In this document: positions 1-9,259 of the stretch, piece by piece
How the letters are laid out: every line of letters starts with the position of its first letter
Position numbering within the stretch: the first letter of the stretch is position 1
Origin: Acetobacteraceae bacterium
GTDB taxonomy: Bacteria > Pseudomonadota > Alphaproteobacteria > Acetobacterales > Acetobacteraceae
DNA: 64,000 nucleotides
NCBI GenBank assembly: GCA_947475245.1
Contig: CANJLW010000023.1
Coordinates: 1 to 64,000, forward strand
Direction of reading: 5' to 3'
Program-made: the position numbers and the translations under genes
The notes under the pieces: model-generated
Database searches by the model: none
The model's input: the letters and a program-made list of their open reading frames with translations, nothing else
Told to the model about the DNA's origin: nothing

Positions 1-105
1 CAGGACCCCGCCGTCGGAGGTGATGCGACCGCCATCGAAAGCGGCGGTGACTTTCTTGCGCCGCACGGATGGCAGAGAAAACGGCAGTGGAGTATTTTCG
101 ACCAT
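1..105 (-). CDS. IS1380-family transposase, N-terminal fragment (runs off window edge)
   Basis: Reading the minus strand from ATG at 105 gives 35 codons open to the window edge. The start MVENTPLPFSLPSVRRKKV is followed by AAFDGGRITSDGGVL. The FDGGrxTSDGG block near the N-terminus is the hallmark opening of IS1380-family transposases, a DDE enzyme in the IS4 superfamily that mobilises its own element. Only the N-terminus is visible, so completeness and the catalytic DDE residues cannot be judged. It lies just downstream of the phage tail-spike gene on the same strand, so an insertion sequence probably bounds or interrupts the phage region here. Family assignment is fairly sure; activity is unknown. 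Confidence 0.8.
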   Translation of the reverse strand, partial: MVENTPLPFSLPSVRRKKVTAAFDGGRITSDGGVL

Positions 106-225
106 GGCGGGTGTGGCACCGTCCGATTCACCAGATGTTGGTCTCGACACCCAAATCTCTGCGTCAAATCAGACGATTACGCTACGCCCGCCAACGAATC
201 CCTGGCATGCGATGAATAAGATGGG
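106..225. other. Putative end of the IS1380-type element, between tail spike and transposase
   Basis: These 120 bases separate the stop of the phage spike gene at 226 from the transposase start at 105. The terminal inverted repeat of the insertion sequence should lie here, but the other end is outside the window, so it cannot be paired or delimited. No gene is seen. Confidence 0.4.
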
Positions 226-2283
226 TTAGGTTTCCGGTGTGATTGGGATAGGTACTAGCGTTGCTGCCAGTGGGAAGTCCAGATTCCACTGGCTTCCGAG
301 TTCTGCACCAATATCCCAACCCACTGGCTTTACGACCGACGTGTAATTGTCAGTAATACAATTACCACGACCTATTGTATCTGAACCATATGGGTAATAA
401 AGGCTGTGATCGGTAATGGCTGGGCTGCGCGGCTGCGCTAAGGTCAGGACCAAGTGGTTGTGATCCAGGCGTTCACAGCGATTGGCAAAAATCAGCGGGC
501 CCGGACTGGCGGGCGATCCGCCTTCCATGATTGCGAAGCCTTTGCCCAATGCGGCCTGTCTGGGAAGACGTAGATCCGTTCCGCCATCATGCTCAACGGT
601 AATGCGAATTGTATTCGGATCCATCCAAACGGCGCCCACAATCCTTGGGCCACCGCGCATCGGTAAGGCATCGGGAAGCTGTAAAAAATCGGGCGTGGAC
701 GACTGGGAAATCACACGGGCAATGCCCGCGGCCGCGATAATCCCAAATTGCTGTAGATCAATACTGTCCCTATGCGAAAAATCACCGCCAGTCGCAACGC
801 CGGTTACCTCATCCCATACGGAGCCGCGGGCATTGCTGGCGGCAGTCTGCGGAAAGGCGACAAACCCATTGAATACCGGATCATTCGCAAGGGTGTGTGT
901 TGCTTTGCGATGCATCTGCATTCCCAGCGCGCTCCCGTATGGGATGCCACTCCACAAACATATTGGCAACGCATGTGCCGGTTTGCCGATAACCGCGCGT
1001 TCCAGGTCGCCAAGCCGACGCATTGCGGCGGAAAATTGTGCTAGCTCAGAGTAATCTCGGAGACTATCGGTCTCGTTCCAAGGCCAAATGATCGCTCGAA
1101 TGTCTTCCCTGTCTTCCGGACTAAGACCTTCCAGGAATAAGCGGAGTGCGTTGCCATCGGTTCCTGTTGTCCAGGTTACAGGGGCGGAGCCATCGCCTGG
1201 ATCATGTAGGAAGCTCCCCGGATATGTCCCTCCGACCGCTGGGTAGATACCGTGCCCACTCTGCATGGTATATGCGGTACCACTACCTGTCGATGCGATA
1301 ACGTTATACGAAAGAGCCCCTAAATGCCACGCGATACCCCTCGCCAAAAGGTGCGCGGCACCGTCATTTAGTGCAAAATTTATCGCATTGGATTGGCCAT
1401 TGATAAGAATGGACAAACCTTGTCGGGCACCTCTGTTCCAGCGCCTGGCATAGTCGAGAATTTTTTCGGTATTTGATGTGGATTGTGCCGATGACCAAAT
1501 TGCGGCTTCATGAAACCAGCACTGCGCGCTTCCGCCTGATGTGCCGTCATGTAAGAAAACCAAATCAGACGTCGGGGTGACATCGCCGGATATTGTTGCG
1601 GACTCTAAAAAGTGGTGATCGTCCAGCCATGCATCCATGCCGACCGACGGTCTGTAGCGCAACAGCAAAGAATGTGTATGGCGCCTTGATAATATCGGAT
1701 AGCTTTCGTCGAGATCACTGCTCGATGAAATCTGCAGGCGATCGTTCAGGGCAATTCTGAGAGGAGGCAGGCCGCATCCGCTCAAAAGAGAGACTGGTGA
1801 TGAAGAGATGCCTGATCCCTGCTTTCGGTTCGGCCTGGACCATACCAAAAGGACGGTCCAACCTGCTGACAGGTCGCCCGAAAAATTCGAAACACGGAAC
1901 CCGCATTGTGGATTGAGTATCGGGTGTAGTAGCCCAGGGGTATTGGTCGAGAGCGGAGCTCCAAGCCCTCCTAAGGTGCCGGAGAGGTGTGGGATCGCGA
2001 GAGCGGGCGAGCCACTGCCGAAGGCGGTCAAAGCATTGCCGTTAGCTGAGCGGTCAGCAACTGATATGACCGGATCGCTCCATGATGTCAGTGGAAGCTG
2101 ACCGCTTCCGAGCATAGAACTCAGATTACTGGCGTCCCACCAACCCGCCAAATCCGGGATGTCTGCGAGAGACCCTGTAGATGGAGCAGGAATCGAGGAG
2201 GTATCACCCAGGGAACGGCGAAGACCGATACGTCCGTCGCTTAAACACATGGGATGGCCGGGGGAGACGAAGATTACACTCAT
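226..2283 (-). CDS. Phage tail spike with LamG-like and SASA/SGNH acetylesterase domains
   Basis: The product is 685 residues. ATG at 2283 is chosen because it follows the stop of the upstream fibre (2285-2287) directly; longer forms would run into that gene. Residues about 45-280 (DLAGWWDASNL onward) look like a beta-sandwich LamG/concanavalin module. Residues about 288-525 carry GQSN at 296-299 (likely nucleophile S298), WNETD near 402-406 and DFSH at 501-504. These match the block I, QGExD-like and DxxH positions of sialate/xylan O-acetylesterases (SASA, SGNH superfamily). The likely role is deacetylating host surface polysaccharide from the tail tip. The remaining 160 residues are probably beta-rich. 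Substrate is unknown. It is the last phage gene before the insertion sequence, so C-terminal truncation cannot be ruled out. Confidence 0.68.
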   Translation of the reverse strand: MSVIFVSPGHPMCLSDGRIGLRRSLGDTSSIPAPSTGSLADIPDLAGWWDASNLSSMLGSGQLPLTSWSDPVISVADRSANGNALTAFGSGSPALAIPHLSGTLGGLGAPLSTNTPGLLHPILNPQCGFRVSNFSGDLSAGWTVLLVWSRPNRKQGSGISSSPVSLLSGCGLPPLRIALNDRLQISSSSDLDESYPILSRRHTHSLLLRYRPSVGMDAWLDDHHFLESATISGDVTPTSDLVFLHDGTSGGSAQCWFHEAAIWSSAQSTSNTEKILDYARRWNRGARQGLSILINGQSNAINFALNDGAAHLLARGIAWHLGALSYNVIASTGSGTAYTMQSGHGIYPAVGGTYPGSFLHDPGDGSAPVTWTTGTDGNALRLFLEGLSPEDREDIRAIIWPWNETDSLRDYSELAQFSAAMRRLGDLERAVIGKPAHALPICLWSGIPYGSALGMQMHRKATHTLANDPVFNGFVAFPQTAASNARGSVWDEVTGVATGGDFSHRDSIDLQQFGIIAAAGIARVISQSSTPDFLQLPDALPMRGGPRIVGAVWMDPNTIRITVEHDGGTDLRLPRQAALGKGFAIMEGGSPASPGPLIFANRCERLDHNHLVLTLAQPRSPAITDHSLYYPYGSDTIGRGNCITDNYTSVVKPVGWDIGAELGSQWNLDFPLAATLVPIPITPET

Positions 2284-2284
2284 G

Positions 2285-4144
2285 TTAGGCGACGGTGAAC
2301 GGCGAAGCATAAATCGTTGAGCAACTTCCATCAGTTCCCTGAGCCCAGGCATACCAAGTGCCGGGAGTACCGGGAGTTGCTACGTACGCACCCCAAAGGT
2401 CAGTATTCACAGGAACAGCGTCGGTCCAGGCTGATGGGGGGCTGCTTAGCTCGGTCGAAAACCCAAAGCGAATAGGTGCGGAAGCTGGAGTGACATGAGC
2501 GTTTACCCCAATTGCGCCGCCTGACGAATACTGTCCGTAAGGTGCGACGTTCCATACGATGTTTGAAACCGCACCAGGCGTGGAGGTCGTGGATGCAGCG
2601 ATCGGCTCTGAAGGCGGTCCGCCTCCTCCTGCATTGAATGCCGTAACCTTGAACTCATATAGTGTACTTGCGGTCAAACCGCTCACGGTCTGGGACGTCG
2701 TGACGATGCTGTTAATCTGGCCACTCCAGGTCAAAGAGCCTGACGGTCGATAGAGCAAAGAGTAACTGGATACAACGCCCCCTGAACTCGGTGACTGCCA
2801 GTTTATTGTAACATAGGTTGGACCAATATCTGCAGCAGTTAGGTTTGTAGCCTGACCGGGGACGCTGTCCTGGAGCGCGGTTGTGCTGACCGAAATCGTG
2901 CTGGGTTCGCCTCCGCCAGCTTCATTGAACGCTGTTATACGTACTTCATAGACTGTAGATGGTAAAAGTCCAGTAATAGTAAATGTCGTTCCGGAAGTTA
3001 TTATCCCAGCCGCAAGCCACGTGGTTGCACCAAGTGCTCGGTGATTGATCGTATAGCCAAGTGCATTACCACCACCGACAGGGGCATTCCAATCAAAGCT
3101 AATCGCAGATGCACCAGGTATATAAGTTATATCCGCTACGATATTGAGGCGGGCAGAACCGGGAGCCATAGCGCTCTGTTGTGCATATAGCAGCGGGGTC
3201 CCCTCGGAACTGAGGCACCTGATTTGCGCCGTCTGACGTGGCGCGAGAGCCGGGAAGTCAAGGGACGCAATGAATGCGCCCTCCAACAACACCATCCCCG
3301 TGCTAAGGTTGATCACCTCACAGTGAAAGCCCGATCCCATGTTTGCGGGAATGGCGGTAAGACGGATCGGTGCCTTGCATAGCAAGACCCGCCCGTTATG
3401 ATTTGTGACATCCAGTGTTAGATCTTGAGATACCTCGATCACGGGCGGCTTATACGCAGGCATCTTGTTGATGACCCACTGCCACAGCGCCGAGAAATTT
3501 TGACGTACCATAGTGTTCCCGCTCTGCGCGACCCAGAGGGTGTCGGCATCAGAAGCGGCTGCGGCCGCGGACGCTTGATCAATCGTCAACCCATTCAGTA
3601 GGTGTTCGACCGTAATGCCGTATGTCGTCCCCTGCTGATTGATTGGCAGGATCGCCTGGGCTGTTCCGGAAGCAATCGTTGGGAGTTGGGCGATGGATGA
3701 AAGGGTGTCAGCCTGTCCCGAATTCGGGCCAGGCCATTCCGCGGATATTGTGCCAGATGCGTCAATGGCGATATGGGCGCCAGGCTGAAAAAGGGAACGA
3801 ATGGCGTTCAGTGAAACCTGCGCCATTCCCGAAGCGCCGATTCCGACCAGACTATCACTGCTCGATAACTGAGACAGGCTTGGCAACTGCATTGGATCGA
3901 ACGGAGTCACCGTCAGGGTGTTGTTCTCCAAAGCAAGGCCGTTCCCTAAGGCGACCGGTTCCGGTCCACCAACCCCGATGCTGCTGCGGCCCAACAAATT
4001 TTTTGACGGGATTAGTATTGTGGGCTGCACATTACCAAGCAATGTACCAAGCGTAGTGGAGCGAGCCTCCCCATTCTGACTGATGGGAATTGTGTCGGCC
4101 GCCGTGACAGAGGCGGAGCGCGGAAGTTGCGGTATGGTCGGCAT
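2285..4144 (-). CDS. Phage tail fibre with two fibronectin type III domains
   Basis: The product is 619 residues. The N-terminus (about 1-90) resembles that of the next fibre upstream: MPTIxQL, ISQxGxAR, and LLGRxSxGVGxPE followed by LGxxL. It is probably a shared anchor to the tail. A central region to about residue 320 has short beta-type repeats. Two fibronectin III domains follow at about 331-430 and 433-528, each with the Y/F-x-I/L-x-Y-R strand and a TxYEV/FKVTAFNxxGxGxPS ending. The C-terminal 90 residues resemble the small sandwich domain that ends some fibres. The role inferred is receptor binding, with FN3 domains giving weak carbohydrate contacts or acting as spacers. It sits in the fibre block, 39 bases after the previous gene and 1 base before the spike start. 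Confidence 0.72.
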   Translation of the reverse strand: MPTIPQLPRSASVTAADTIPISQNGEARSTTLGTLLGNVQPTILIPSKNLLGRSSIGVGGPEPVALGNGLALENNTLTVTPFDPMQLPSLSQLSSSDSLVGIGASGMAQVSLNAIRSLFQPGAHIAIDASGTISAEWPGPNSGQADTLSSIAQLPTIASGTAQAILPINQQGTTYGITVEHLLNGLTIDQASAAAAASDADTLWVAQSGNTMVRQNFSALWQWVINKMPAYKPPVIEVSQDLTLDVTNHNGRVLLCKAPIRLTAIPANMGSGFHCEVINLSTGMVLLEGAFIASLDFPALAPRQTAQIRCLSSEGTPLLYAQQSAMAPGSARLNIVADITYIPGASAISFDWNAPVGGGNALGYTINHRALGATTWLAAGIITSGTTFTITGLLPSTVYEVRITAFNEAGGGEPSTISVSTTALQDSVPGQATNLTAADIGPTYVTINWQSPSSGGVVSSYSLLYRPSGSLTWSGQINSIVTTSQTVSGLTASTLYEFKVTAFNAGGGGPPSEPIAASTTSTPGAVSNIVWNVAPYGQYSSGGAIGVNAHVTPASAPIRFGFSTELSSPPSAWTDAVPVNTDLWGAYVATPGTPGTWYAWAQGTDGSCSTIYASPFTVA

Positions 4145-4183
4145 CTGAGGGTCTCGCTTGAGAAGCTGCGTCTTTGGATTGTC

Positions 4184-7100
4184 TTAGGCGACGACAGGTG
4201 TTCCGCTGCAACCCGACACCCAGCGGGTACCATCATGAAATACTTCCACCCCGGTTCCTGTGCCGGCTGTCTCATTGGGCTTGCGCCCATTCGTAACAAA
4301 CGCTTTGGCGCCGGCTCCTGGCGACGCCGGCAGCGTTGCTACCGTGTAGGATGGCAGGATTGGTGGGGCACCGAACCGCGGACCCATCGAATTTGTCCGA
4401 AAGATTTCCCGCCACGTATTGGCGCCATCGGATACGATGTGGAGCCGATCATGCTGTCGCAGTTGAACAGGGTTGAGGTCTATGACGTCACCGCTGGCAG
4501 GTGCGATTGATGCGACCCCATTAGTGAGTGCTGAAAAGGTGAAACCCGTCCCCGCGAGAACAGTCGATGCCGAGGGTAACGTTATGGTGTAATTTCCGCT
4601 ACCGACGAGAAAGATGATATTGCCGGCAAGATAGCCTTGCAACGTCGTATTTCCGCTGCAGACATTCTGCCAGCCGACTGAAATCCCCTTGCCAACGGCA
4701 TAAGAAAGAGGGCCCTGATACCAGCGCAGGGTCCCATAGGTACTATCGTATGCCAGCCGATTGCTGCCGGATGCTTCGAAGGAGATCGAATGTCCGGCGG
4801 CAAGTCGGATTGCGGAGGCACCGGAGAGTTGCTGGGAATGAGTGGTATCAAGGACTGCATTGGAGAACGGGATACCGACGTTGAAGACGGTATAAGTTTT
4901 CCCGGTTGAGCCAGCCCCAAGGTATACCCCAATAATCGTTGATACCTCAACCGGAGCACCTGCCGGATCGTGCTGGGCGACGACCAGCGATTGCATCTGC
5001 CGACGCTTTGACTCGTCAGACCCATTGCCGATCCAGTCCATTTCGACAACCAGTGAGTCTCCGGCCCAGTTCGAGGATTTTCCGGTGGCATCGCGATACT
5101 CAAGGCACGCTGCCCAGAGTTCGGGCTGTGGCAGCGGTTGCCCATTCGCATCGGCCGATGCTGATTGTCGGATGGTCTGCACGTAGCGACCAACATGTTG
5201 AGCGGGGCTGGCGGGCACCGGTGTTTGGGTCCCGGCCCAGATCAGTCTATCAAGTCCCCCCCAAATAAAATTCCTCGGACTATTGTATATAATGGTATCA
5301 CTGCGAGCATTGCAAATGACTGAATTGATCGAGCCGCCCGAGTGGCTTGAAACATATGATGTCTGCAGGACTGCAAAGTCGGAGTCCTGCGAGTTTGCTT
5401 GTGAGATTGCAACCGAGTTCGGTGTGTTACCGGAAACGAAGCCGGGAAGTGGAATGGTTGTTGGGCCGTTCCCAAACGGAACCGCGGTGGCCAGGGCGGA
5501 ACCATCGAGGAGAGTGGTGCCATCTATGATCCACTTGACACGCTTGGTGAGCGACACTCCCCATGATCCAGGGTGCTGGATGTTTGCGATGCCGTTCGGC
5601 ACATAAATGGCCGAACCGGCCGGCGCGGCCAGGTAGGCGTTCTTGAATGCGCTGGTATCGTCCGTGATGCCGTTCAGGGCAGCATTGTAAGGCGGCAGTT
5701 TGACGTTGATCACGCCATCTCGGCCAGGGTTGGCGTCAACGTAACCCTTTGTCGCAATATGGAGTGGAGCCGTTGGGGCAGCCGCCCCTGTAACCGCCCC
5801 GGTGAATGTACCGCCAGTGAGCGGCATAGCGCCGCTCACTTGCGTGTCCACGTATGATTTAGTCGCGGCGTGACTGCTTGTTGTCGGGGAATTCGCCAGA
5901 GTCAGTGGACCGGCGAGAGTGCCACCCGTACGAGGGAGATTTCCGCCGATCTGCGTGTCGACATATTGCTTTGTTGCGGCATGCAACGCGATCGAAGGAT
6001 CCGAATTGAGGGTAAGGGGGCCTGTTAGGCTTCCGCCAGATCTGGCCAAAGCCGTCGAGATTTGAGCGTCAACATAACCCTTGTTGGCCGCATGTGCAGT
6101 AGTCGTTGGTTCGCCGACTAAACCTAACGGGCCGGTAAGTGTATCACCAGTCCTTAACACGCGCGTGTCGACATATTGCTTGGTTGAAGCATGCAGATCC
6201 GCATTGGGAGAGCCGCTTAGTACAAGCGTACCGGTCATCGTACCTCCACTGCGTGGAAGAGCACTCTGAACCTGAACATCCACATAGCTCTTGGTCGCGG
6301 CTTGGGTCGAGACCGTTGGGTCTCCGGCCAGGATCAGGGGGCCGGATAGCGTATCACCCGTGCGAGCGATGCGACTGTCGGCATAACGCTTCGACGCAGC
6401 CTGCAAGGGAAGTGTCGGATCGCCATTCAGGATAAGCGCCCCACTAAGGGAGCCACCTGCATTGCCGAGGCTGGTTGCGGCCTGCGCATCGACATAGCGT
6501 TTGGTTGCCGCATGAGCGCTTGCCGTAGGGTCAGCCGACAGGGTTAGCAGTCCCGTTAACGTGTCGCCGGCTCGATTGACGCGGGTATCCACGTATTGGC
6601 GGGTCGCTGAATGCAGTGGCAGGGTCGGATCGCCATACAGCGTCAGATAGCCGGACATGCTGCCACCGGACTTGGCTAGACTATTGGCGACCTGGCTCTC
6701 GACGTAATTTTTTGTGCTGGCGTGTTGTGGAGCGCTCGGGTCACCAGGCAGAGAAATTGGACCAGTAAACGAGCCACCCAAAATCGGCATGGCGGAACTA
6801 ATTTTTCCGTCGACATAACCCTTGGTAGCCGCTTGTAGGACAGTGATGGGGTCAGTCTGTAAGCCCAAGGAACCGGTCATGGTTCCACCTGCAAGGCTCA
6901 GCACATTCGATGCGAGGTCGCCGAGCCTTACCCCGCTCTTGGAGCCGGCGGGCAATACAACTAATTGTGATCCATCAATATTCGGAACGGACGGCAACCC
7001 ACTCATCAGTTGACGGTAGGTGACCGCTGCGTTCGTGCCCGCCTGTGATACCGGAATTTGATCATTCGAGGTTGGTACAACCCCCGAGGGAAGCTGCGCA

Positions 7101-7357
7101 ACATTGAACGGGCTGGACGCTGCCGAAATAGTCCCATTTGCAACCGAAAGATTTGCGCCAAGCACTATCGACTCCGGCGCTCCGACACCATTTGAAAACC
7201 GTCCCAACAGAGAGCCGGATGGTACGGGGATTTGAGTTTGGAGACCCGAGATTACCTGCGATCGTGTGATCTTTCGTGCAATTCCCCCTTGGCTTATCAA
7301 TAGTACGTCGTTGTCCGACGCAGATGTTGCCGGCGCCAACTGCTCAATCGTGGGCAA
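4184..7357 (-). CDS. Long phage tail fibre with eleven ATKxYVD repeats
   Basis: The product is 1057 residues, the largest phage protein here. Residues 1-130 form the anchor shared with the FN3 fibre. From about 172 to 540 there are eleven degenerate ATKxYVD motifs, spaced 37 residues apart or 33 when the unit carries the shorter xRVxRxGDTLxG linker. This is the usual shaft repeat of lambda Stf-like and T4-like long fibres. The distal 500 residues begin with a pectate-lyase-like start (GITDDTSAFKNAY), typical of trimeric beta-helix or tip domains. A C-terminal head contains GTGVEVFHDGTRW, common at fibre ends. No chaperone gene is obvious nearby. Function as a receptor-binding fibre is secure; receptor is unknown. 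Confidence 0.85.
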   Translation of the reverse strand: MPTIEQLAPATSASDNDVLLISQGGIARKITRSQVISGLQTQIPVPSGSLLGRFSNGVGAPESIVLGANLSVANGTISAASSPFNVAQLPSGVVPTSNDQIPVSQAGTNAAVTYRQLMSGLPSVPNIDGSQLVVLPAGSKSGVRLGDLASNVLSLAGGTMTGSLGLQTDPITVLQAATKGYVDGKISSAMPILGGSFTGPISLPGDPSAPQHASTKNYVESQVANSLAKSGGSMSGYLTLYGDPTLPLHSATRQYVDTRVNRAGDTLTGLLTLSADPTASAHAATKRYVDAQAATSLGNAGGSLSGALILNGDPTLPLQAASKRYADSRIARTGDTLSGPLILAGDPTVSTQAATKSYVDVQVQSALPRSGGTMTGTLVLSGSPNADLHASTKQYVDTRVLRTGDTLTGPLGLVGEPTTTAHAANKGYVDAQISTALARSGGSLTGPLTLNSDPSIALHAATKQYVDTQIGGNLPRTGGTLAGPLTLANSPTTSSHAATKSYVDTQVSGAMPLTGGTFTGAVTGAAAPTAPLHIATKGYVDANPGRDGVINVKLPPYNAALNGITDDTSAFKNAYLAAPAGSAIYVPNGIANIQHPGSWGVSLTKRVKWIIDGTTLLDGSALATAVPFGNGPTTIPLPGFVSGNTPNSVAISQANSQDSDFAVLQTSYVSSHSGGSINSVICNARSDTIIYNSPRNFIWGGLDRLIWAGTQTPVPASPAQHVGRYVQTIRQSASADANGQPLPQPELWAACLEYRDATGKSSNWAGDSLVVEMDWIGNGSDESKRRQMQSLVVAQHDPAGAPVEVSTIIGVYLGAGSTGKTYTVFNVGIPFSNAVLDTTHSQQLSGASAIRLAAGHSISFEASGSNRLAYDSTYGTLRWYQGPLSYAVGKGISVGWQNVCSGNTTLQGYLAGNIIFLVGSGNYTITLPSASTVLAGTGFTFSALTNGVASIAPASGDVIDLNPVQLRQHDRLHIVSDGANTWREIFRTNSMGPRFGAPPILPSYTVATLPASPGAGAKAFVTNGRKPNETAGTGTGVEVFHDGTRWVSGCSGTPVVA
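5729..6842 (-). repeat. DNA encoding eleven ATKxYVD fibre-shaft repeats
   Basis: The repeats lie inside the long fibre gene. Unit lengths alternate between 37 codons (111 bp) and 33 codons (99 bp), the short units being those with a GDTL linker. The repetition is in the protein and only partly preserved in DNA, so it is an old expansion. Confidence 0.8.
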
Positions 7358-7447
7358 TTACGATAACTCCAGAAGCGCCGGCAACCCTTGGGTCGTGCTC
7401 GGCGGTATAATTCAACTGATATGTAGTAAAGTTATAGCGAAAACTGG

Positions 7448-7930
7448 TCAGCTTACCAGGACTGGATTTCCGTTCTGGTCAGTCAATACGACGCCACTTG
7501 AAACCTGAATGGCATTCGAAGGCACTGGTAGAGTTGAAAGAGCGAGTACTGGGAGTAGGATGCTGCGTTGAATGGTGCGTCCACTCGCAGTGGTAATCAG
7601 TACAGTAATTGTGTAAACTGTACCCGCTTGACCCCCGCCGATCCAGAGTATAGCGATCATACCATCTGCGGCTGAACTGCGAATCGTGAGATCGCCAGGT
7701 GCGTTGGGTGTCGAACTAATATCCAGGGTCGAGATGAGATCGCCATCGTTGCCAGCGACAGCAGGGCTGATGTCGATCTTATAGTCGAGAATGTCGGCAG
7801 GGTCTTTGGTAGGCCAGTTCAGAGGCGGAGGTGCAATAGCTGTCGAGCCGCGCGGCACCGGAACAAAAGAATCCACGAGCACCACGCGAGCGGAGCCGGG
7901 TTTCCAAACATGAGAAATTACTGTTGGCAC
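7448..7930 (-). CDS. Phage fibre-tail adaptor-like protein
   Basis: The product is 160 residues. The segment with KDPADILDYKIDISPAVAGNDGD and the following beta-rich stretch (LTIRSSAADGMIAILWIGGG) match the pattern of phage fibre-tail adaptor proteins, which have the form K-DP-L-DY-DW-L-GD-I and a small sandwich fold. These sit between baseplate and fibres and attach the latter. The C-terminus has a beta-prism-like TDQNGNPVLVS ending. It lies between the glycine-rich fibre and the long fibre, as expected for an adaptor. Identification rests on pattern recognition only. Confidence 0.6.
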   Translation of the reverse strand: MPTVISHVWKPGSARVVLVDSFVPVPRGSTAIAPPPLNWPTKDPADILDYKIDISPAVAGNDGDLISTLDISSTPNAPGDLTIRSSAADGMIAILWIGGGQAGTVYTITVLITTASGRTIQRSILLPVLALSTLPVPSNAIQVSSGVVLTDQNGNPVLVS

Positions 7931-7979
7931 CGATTTGCCTTATTTCGTACGATTAGATATGGAAAAAAATTGTCGCCTA

Positions 7980-9234
7980 CTACCAACGAATTACGACCAG
8001 TCCGTTAGCACCGGCTGCACCGTCATACGGCGTAAGGCTGTTGGCACCTGTGCCAGCACCTGAAGCTCCGCCACCGGGAAAAATTCCTGCGTTCCCGGAA
8101 GTACCACTGTTTTGAGATCCGCCCATTGGTGCGGCACCGCCCATGCCTCCCTGGTTAAGCAGTCCTGCCTGTCCCGCCGATCCACCCAGGTTTACATCAC
8201 CATTGACGCCAGTTCCTGGCGGAGTGGCTCCATTTTGGGGGGGCGTTGGCGGTGGCCAGATAGTTGAGGCGCCCACCTGTGGCGGATACGATATTACTAA
8301 TACTGGAGGTACCTCCGTTGCCCGGAGCCGTGCCGCTGACCGTGCCGGCCGCACCGCCGGCACCTACTACCACGTCCAGCGCTTGACCTGGCGTCAGTCC
8401 GGATATGAGGCGCTTTGCATATCCGCCTCCGGCCCCTCCTCCGCTTGGCAGTCCTGCGACGGATGCGAAACTGCCGGAGCCTCCACCCCACAACTCGACT
8501 TCAACCTGTGTTACGCCGTGAGGCACGACGAACGACCCGGAACTGGTAAAACTCCGCACGCCGGAACCAAAGCCGGGGCGCAGTTGTGGAGCCTTCCAGT
8601 AGAGGAATGGTGCCGTCGGAAGGGTCAAAATGGACGTTGTATTGATCGCGATTTGCCCGCTGGCGACGGACACCGAATAGAGACCAACAGCCCCCTCGTC
8701 CGGAGATGGCGTGGTCTGAGTACCCGTCGGGGCCGGAACCCCCGGCTTCACCTGCAGGTTCACCAGTTGTCGGCGCAGCGTGCTTTGGGCAACACCGGAG
8801 TTTCCAGGACCGCTATAAGAAAGCGACGGATCCGCGGCATTGTAGTACGGTAACACAATGTCGTTTGTATCAGTTTCCTGCAACGACGCCTGGATCAGGT
8901 AGTTGACCGACTGCCCGGGAATATTGGGGGCCTGAAAATTGAAGTCTGTCTTTTCGGAATTGATGCCCATTTTCATAATGGGTGTCGAAGTGTCAGCGGC
9001 AAGAGAGCCGTATGGGGCGACATCAATGACGGATAGTTGAGTGACTGACCCTGGAGCGACCGAAACCGACATCGACGGTGGGTTAGTGGGCGTGCATTCG
9101 AGTCCATCGACGCATGTACCCGGTCCGACCAGAAGACGAAGGACAGAGCCTATAGCCAGCATTGCGTTTCGATTAATCGATAGAATATCGGTGTCCAGAG
9201 GAATACTGCCGGCGTAAACGATGTTGCGATCCAT
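7980..9234 (-). pseudogene. Glycine-rich phage tail fibre interrupted by a frameshift at a C7 tract
   Basis: ATG at 9234 is preceded by AGGAT and starts MDRNIVYAGSIPLDTD. The first frame reads about 330 residues and then stops at 8197. The second frame carries the rest of a glycine-rich adhesin domain and ends GANGLVVIRW at 7980. The frames join at seven Cs on the coding strand (8237-8243). Removing one C would give a continuous 417-residue fibre. The C-terminal Gly-rich loops resemble phage distal adhesins that contact host receptors. The break could be a true mutation, phase variation by slippage, or a sequencing error. The gene begins 26 bases after gpI, at the start of the fibre block. 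Confidence 0.75.
8237..8243 (-). other. C7 homopolymer at the fibre frameshift point
   Basis: The plus strand shows seven consecutive G (C7 on the coding strand). With C7 the fibre frame terminates within about 15 codons; with C6 the two halves of the glycine-rich domain join in frame. Confidence 0.8.
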
Positions 9235-9259
9235 TGAATATCCTGAATAAATGTTGTGA

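Noticed and set aside
8229-8243. CCCAAAA slippery heptamer at the fibre break
   Set aside because: A -1 shift there leads to a short frame that stops after about 14 codons; the real continuation lies in the +1 frame.
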